64,000 bases of DNA, taken from assembly GCF_001881565.1 (NCBI RefSeq), contig NZ_MPDJ01000010.1, positions 144,223 through 208,222 on the forward strand. Direction: 5' to 3'. The notes beneath the pieces were generated by a model. The model ran no database searches. It was not told the origin of the DNA and saw only the letters and a program-made list of their open reading frames with translations. The first letter of the stretch is position 1. Every line of letters starts with the position of its first letter. Both the position numbers and the translations under genes were made by a program. This document shows positions 61,785 to 64,000 of this stretch, piece by piece. The DNA is from Eisenbergiella tayi (lineage in GTDB: Bacteria; Bacillota; Clostridia; Lachnospirales; Lachnospiraceae).

Positions 61785-62798
61785 TTACTCGGCCGCACCG
61801 GAAATCACTTTCTGGATTTTGCCGTTAATATCCTGTTCCTTAAAGGTCACGCACTGCAGGATAGTATTTTTGATCTCCACGGCTTTTGAACTGCCATGGG
61901 TCTTTACCACCAGCCCTTTAAGACCGAGCAAGGGAGCGCCGCCATACTGTTCCAGATCAAAAGCCTTCAGCGTCTGCTTTAAGGCCGGCTTTACAAGAAG
62001 GGCTCCTATTTTGCTTCTCAGGTTCACCATCATGCCGCCCTTTACTTTTTTAATCAGTGTGGAACCCACTCCTTCATACAGCTTCAGAACTACATTTCCG
62101 ACGAATGCTTCACAAACCACCACATCCGCCGCTCCGGCAGGGATATCCCTGGCCTCTATGCTTCCGATAAAATTAATATCGGAACATGCCTTCAGCATGG
62201 GAAAGGTTTCTTTAACCAGCGCATTTCCCTTTTCTTCCTCCGCGCCGATATTTACAATCCCTACCTTCGGGTTCTTAATTCCCATTACATTTTCCATATA
62301 AATGGAACCCATTTTGGCAAACTGCACCAGCTGGGACGGTTTTGCATCCACATTGGCGCCGCAGTCAATAAGAAGGGAAGCCCCTTTTTCCGTAGGAATC
62401 AAAGGCGCGAGCGGAGGACGCTCCACTCCCTTGCTCCGGCCCACGATAACCTGTCCGCCTGCCAGCACTGCGCCCGTGCTCCCTGCGGAAACAAAGGCAT
62501 CACACTTGCCTTCCCTCACCATGTACAAACCTTTTACAATGGAGGAATCCTTCTTACCGCGGATAGCCGCTACCGGAGGCTCCGCCATGGCAATCACTTC
62601 CGTTGCATTCACGACCTCCACCTGCTCCTGAGGATAGGTATATTTGGATAACTCCGCCTTTACCTGCTCTTCCTTACCCACCAGAAACACCTTAATCTTC
62701 TTTTCCGCGCAGACAGCATCTACCGCGCCTTTTACTATCTCACCGGGCGCATTATCCCCACCCATGGCGTCCACCGCCACTTTTACATAATCAGCCAT
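61785..62798 (-). CDS. plsX: phosphate acyltransferase PlsX
   Basis: Predicted 337-aa enzyme making acyl-phosphate from acyl-ACP for PlsY. Motifs: VAVDAMGGDNAPGEIV at the start, SAGSTGAVLAGG near 97 and CEAFVGNVVLKLYEG near 230. The ATG at 62798 has AAAGGG eight bases upstream; two earlier ATGs are less well placed. Confidence 0.95.
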   Translation of the reverse strand: MADYVKVAVDAMGGDNAPGEIVKGAVDAVCAEKKIKVFLVGKEEQVKAELSKYTYPQEQVEVVNATEVIAMAEPPVAAIRGKKDSSIVKGLYMVREGKCDAFVSAGSTGAVLAGGQVIVGRSKGVERPPLAPLIPTEKGASLLIDCGANVDAKPSQLVQFAKMGSIYMENVMGIKNPKVGIVNIGAEEEKGNALVKETFPMLKACSDINFIGSIEARDIPAGAADVVVCEAFVGNVVLKLYEGVGSTLIKKVKGGMMVNLRSKIGALLVKPALKQTLKAFDLEQYGGAPLLGLKGLVVKTHGSSKAVEIKNTILQCVTFKEQDINGKIQKVISGAAE

Positions 62799-62929
62799 TT
62801 TCATATCCCTTTCTGTATATCCTGCCATATCCGCTCAAACCTCGCAGCCAGGCTCCGGCAATTCCCGCCTCCATAAAGGCCGGCCGGTGACGGACAAAGC
62901 CCACCTGCGGAATTTGAGTATCCTCTATA

Positions 62930-62958
62930 AATATACTAGACATGCCTGTAAAAATCAA
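62930..62958 (-). promoter_or_regulatory. plsX promoter
   Basis: Minus-strand TTGATT (62953-62958), a 17-base spacer and TATATT (62930-62935). The leader to plsX is about 120 bases with no other gene. Confidence 0.75.
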
Positions 62959-63003
62959 GCGAATTGTCCTTTTGGTGTGTCCTTGCCAAATGATAATTGA
63001 CAT

Positions 63004-63047
63004 AAAAAAAGCTTTCCTGAAGAATTAATATCCTCAGGAAAGCTTTT
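63004..63047 (-). terminator. rpmF terminator
   Basis: AAAAGCTTTCCTGA/TCAGGAAAGCTTTT with a 13-base loop and a U-tract. It separates rpmF from plsX, which many Firmicutes co-transcribe. Confidence 0.9.
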
Positions 63048-63063
63048 GCTTGTTTTCTTTTCA

Positions 63064-63246
63064 TTAAGCTTCTGTGTTAATGATCTCTCTCTTGTTGTAA
63101 GAGCCACAAGCCTTGCATACTCTGTGGGGCATCATCAGAGCGCCGCATTTGCTGCACTTAACCAGAGTCGGAGCACTCATTTTCCAGTTTGCTCTTCTCT
63201 TATCTCTTCTTGATTTGGAAGATTTATTCTTAGGACAGATAGACAT
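63064..63246 (-). CDS. rpmF: 50S ribosomal protein L32 (zinc form)
   Basis: Predicted 60-aa protein. The C-x2-C pairs CSKC and CKAC mark the zinc-binding form. It starts three bases after the DUF177 gene stops. Confidence 0.97.
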   Translation of the reverse strand: MSICPKNKSSKSRRDKRRANWKMSAPTLVKCSKCGALMMPHRVCKACGSYNKREIINTEA

Positions 63247-63249
63247 TAC

Positions 63250-63774
63250 TTACACCTCCTTGTTCTCGCGAAAGATATCCATAATTGCTGCCATTCTGGG
63301 ATCCGGAACGAAAGTATCGCAATCACATTTTCCTTCATTCAAATCTTTTCCGCAGACACTGCAAAGTCCTTTGCAGTCCTCTTTACAGAGGATTTTCATC
63401 GGCCAGCATGTAATGATTTCATTGCTTATCAGGCTGTCTACATTCAGCTGATATCCTTCCAGAAATCCACGCTCCTCATCCTGCTCCTGCTCATCCGCCA
63501 CATCGGGCGATACAGCCTGAGCTGAAAACTGAAGTGTAAATTCCTTTGTTACTTCCCGAAGGCATCTGTCACACTTTAATTCTACCTTCACTGCCGCTTC
63601 TGCTTCTATGGATGCTCTTCCCTGCCCGGTATTGGTAAGGGTGAGCGTCACCGGTGATTTTTCCAGTATTCTGAAATCTTCACCCTGAAAGCATATGCTT
63701 GTCAACTCCAGCGGAACTTCTTTGACAACAGATTTTTCTTCTTCTGTAAAGACATCTGTCATATTGATTAACAT
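63250..63774 (-). CDS. DUF177 (YceD-family) protein
   Basis: Predicted 174-aa protein always beside rpmF and linked to 23S rRNA/ribosome assembly. A cysteine pair CDRC (near residue 69) and a C-terminal cluster CKEDCKGLCSVCG (near 130) are typical. The start follows GGGAG. Confidence 0.92.
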   Translation of the reverse strand: MLINMTDVFTEEEKSVVKEVPLELTSICFQGEDFRILEKSPVTLTLTNTGQGRASIEAEAAVKVELKCDRCLREVTKEFTLQFSAQAVSPDVADEQEQDEERGFLEGYQLNVDSLISNEIITCWPMKILCKEDCKGLCSVCGKDLNEGKCDCDTFVPDPRMAAIMDIFRENKEV

Positions 63775-63825
63775 AGTAGACTCCCAACGAATCCGGCTAA
63801 ACCGAATCTCATTCGCACTTCAACA

Positions 63826-63854
63826 ATTATACATAACCGGAAACACTTTGTCAA
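63826..63854 (-). promoter_or_regulatory. consensus promoter of DUF177-rpmF
   Basis: Minus-strand TTGACA (63849-63854), a 17-base spacer and TATAAT (63826-63831); both boxes match consensus perfectly. Confidence 0.9.
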
Positions 63855-63891
63855 CCACCAAATTCAAAAGGATTCCCGGATTATTGTAGGA

Positions 63892-63920
63892 TTACAATAC
63901 ATGTGTTACACCAGTATAAA
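63892..63920 (+). promoter_or_regulatory. promoter facing off the right edge
   Basis: Plus-strand TTACAA (63892-63897), a 17-base spacer and TATAAA (63915-63920). Confidence 0.65.
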
Positions 63921-63928
63921 TAAAAAAT

Positions 63929-63998
63929 ACGAGAACAGATTTTTGTGTTATATTTGAATCACCACAACACAAATAAATACAAAGGAGTCTGTTCTCGC
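63929..63998 (+). repeat. fold-back leader upstream of an ORF starting at the edge
   Basis: CGAGAACAGA (63930-63939) pairs with TCTGTTCTCG near 63988-63997, just before a likely ATG beginning at 63999. TTTGTGTT/AACACAAA nests inside. AAAGGAG lies between, about 11 bases before the ATG. The arrangement is like an insertion-sequence left end with translational control. Confidence 0.45.
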
Positions 63999-64000
63999 AT

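Noticed and set aside
1..64000. tRNA, rRNA or CRISPR arrays
   Set aside because: No cloverleaf with a CCA-type end, rRNA core or regularly spaced repeats was seen in either strand.

Overview
The window looks like core chromosome from a gut-type Lachnospiraceae (Clostridia) bacterium. This family-level call rests on gene order and style: a T-box-controlled pheST, the ylxM-ffh-rpsP-khpA-rimM-trmD run followed by rplS, rbgA and rnhB, a plsX-acpP-rnc-smc-ftsY run, YesMN-type two-component genes beside a CUT1 sugar transporter, AGGAGG-type ribosome binding sites and sigma-A promoters. I see no tRNA, rRNA or CRISPR. Most genes lie on the minus strand.

Layout. 1-2300: end of a capsule/exopolysaccharide operon (CpsB-type phosphatase, Wzz-type chain-length protein) divergent from an XRE regulator, with matching candidate operators at the capsule promoter and inside the regulator gene. 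2400-9400: queA, an M18 aminopeptidase with a small partner gene, and pheST behind a Phe T-box leader. 9486-10892: a PurF homologue whose catalytic cysteine is replaced by glycine. 10987-11990: a secreted CAP-domain protein behind two tandem c-di-GMP-I riboswitches. 12100-22700: aroA, metF, a GH3 beta-glucosidase, gpsA-plsY-der-DUF512 and a long-form PRPP synthetase. 22783-29240: a two-component system, a MoxR/VWA pair and a DUF2087 regulator. 29467-41350: a ribosome-biogenesis and secretion block with two signal peptidases and a TrmD-GNAT fusion, interrupted by a 261-bp near-perfect palindrome.

41414-46317 is the most accessory stretch: an acyltransferase, a Mor-like gene with an in-frame amber codon, an RtcB-PrfH ribosome-damage repair pair behind a short leader ORF and a terminator/antiterminator, a phosphatase, and a likely orphan Imm63-type immunity gene. 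46353-53610: a CUT1 sugar transporter with its YesMN sensor/regulator and an esterase. 53747-63774: yitT, ilvA, ftsY-smc-rnc, acpP-plsX and rpmF-DUF177. The right edge holds a promoter, a fold-back leader and a start codon that resemble the left end of an insertion sequence.

The best candidate for an under-described system is 44823-45055 plus rtcB-prfH. The repair module is known in outline. A leader ORF followed by mutually exclusive hairpins suggests that its expression is switched on by ribosome stalling or damage. The tandem c-di-GMP riboswitches, the Cys-less PurF, the giant palindrome and the TrmD-GNAT fusion are the next most interesting signals. All calls were made by eye from sequence; no database search was run.
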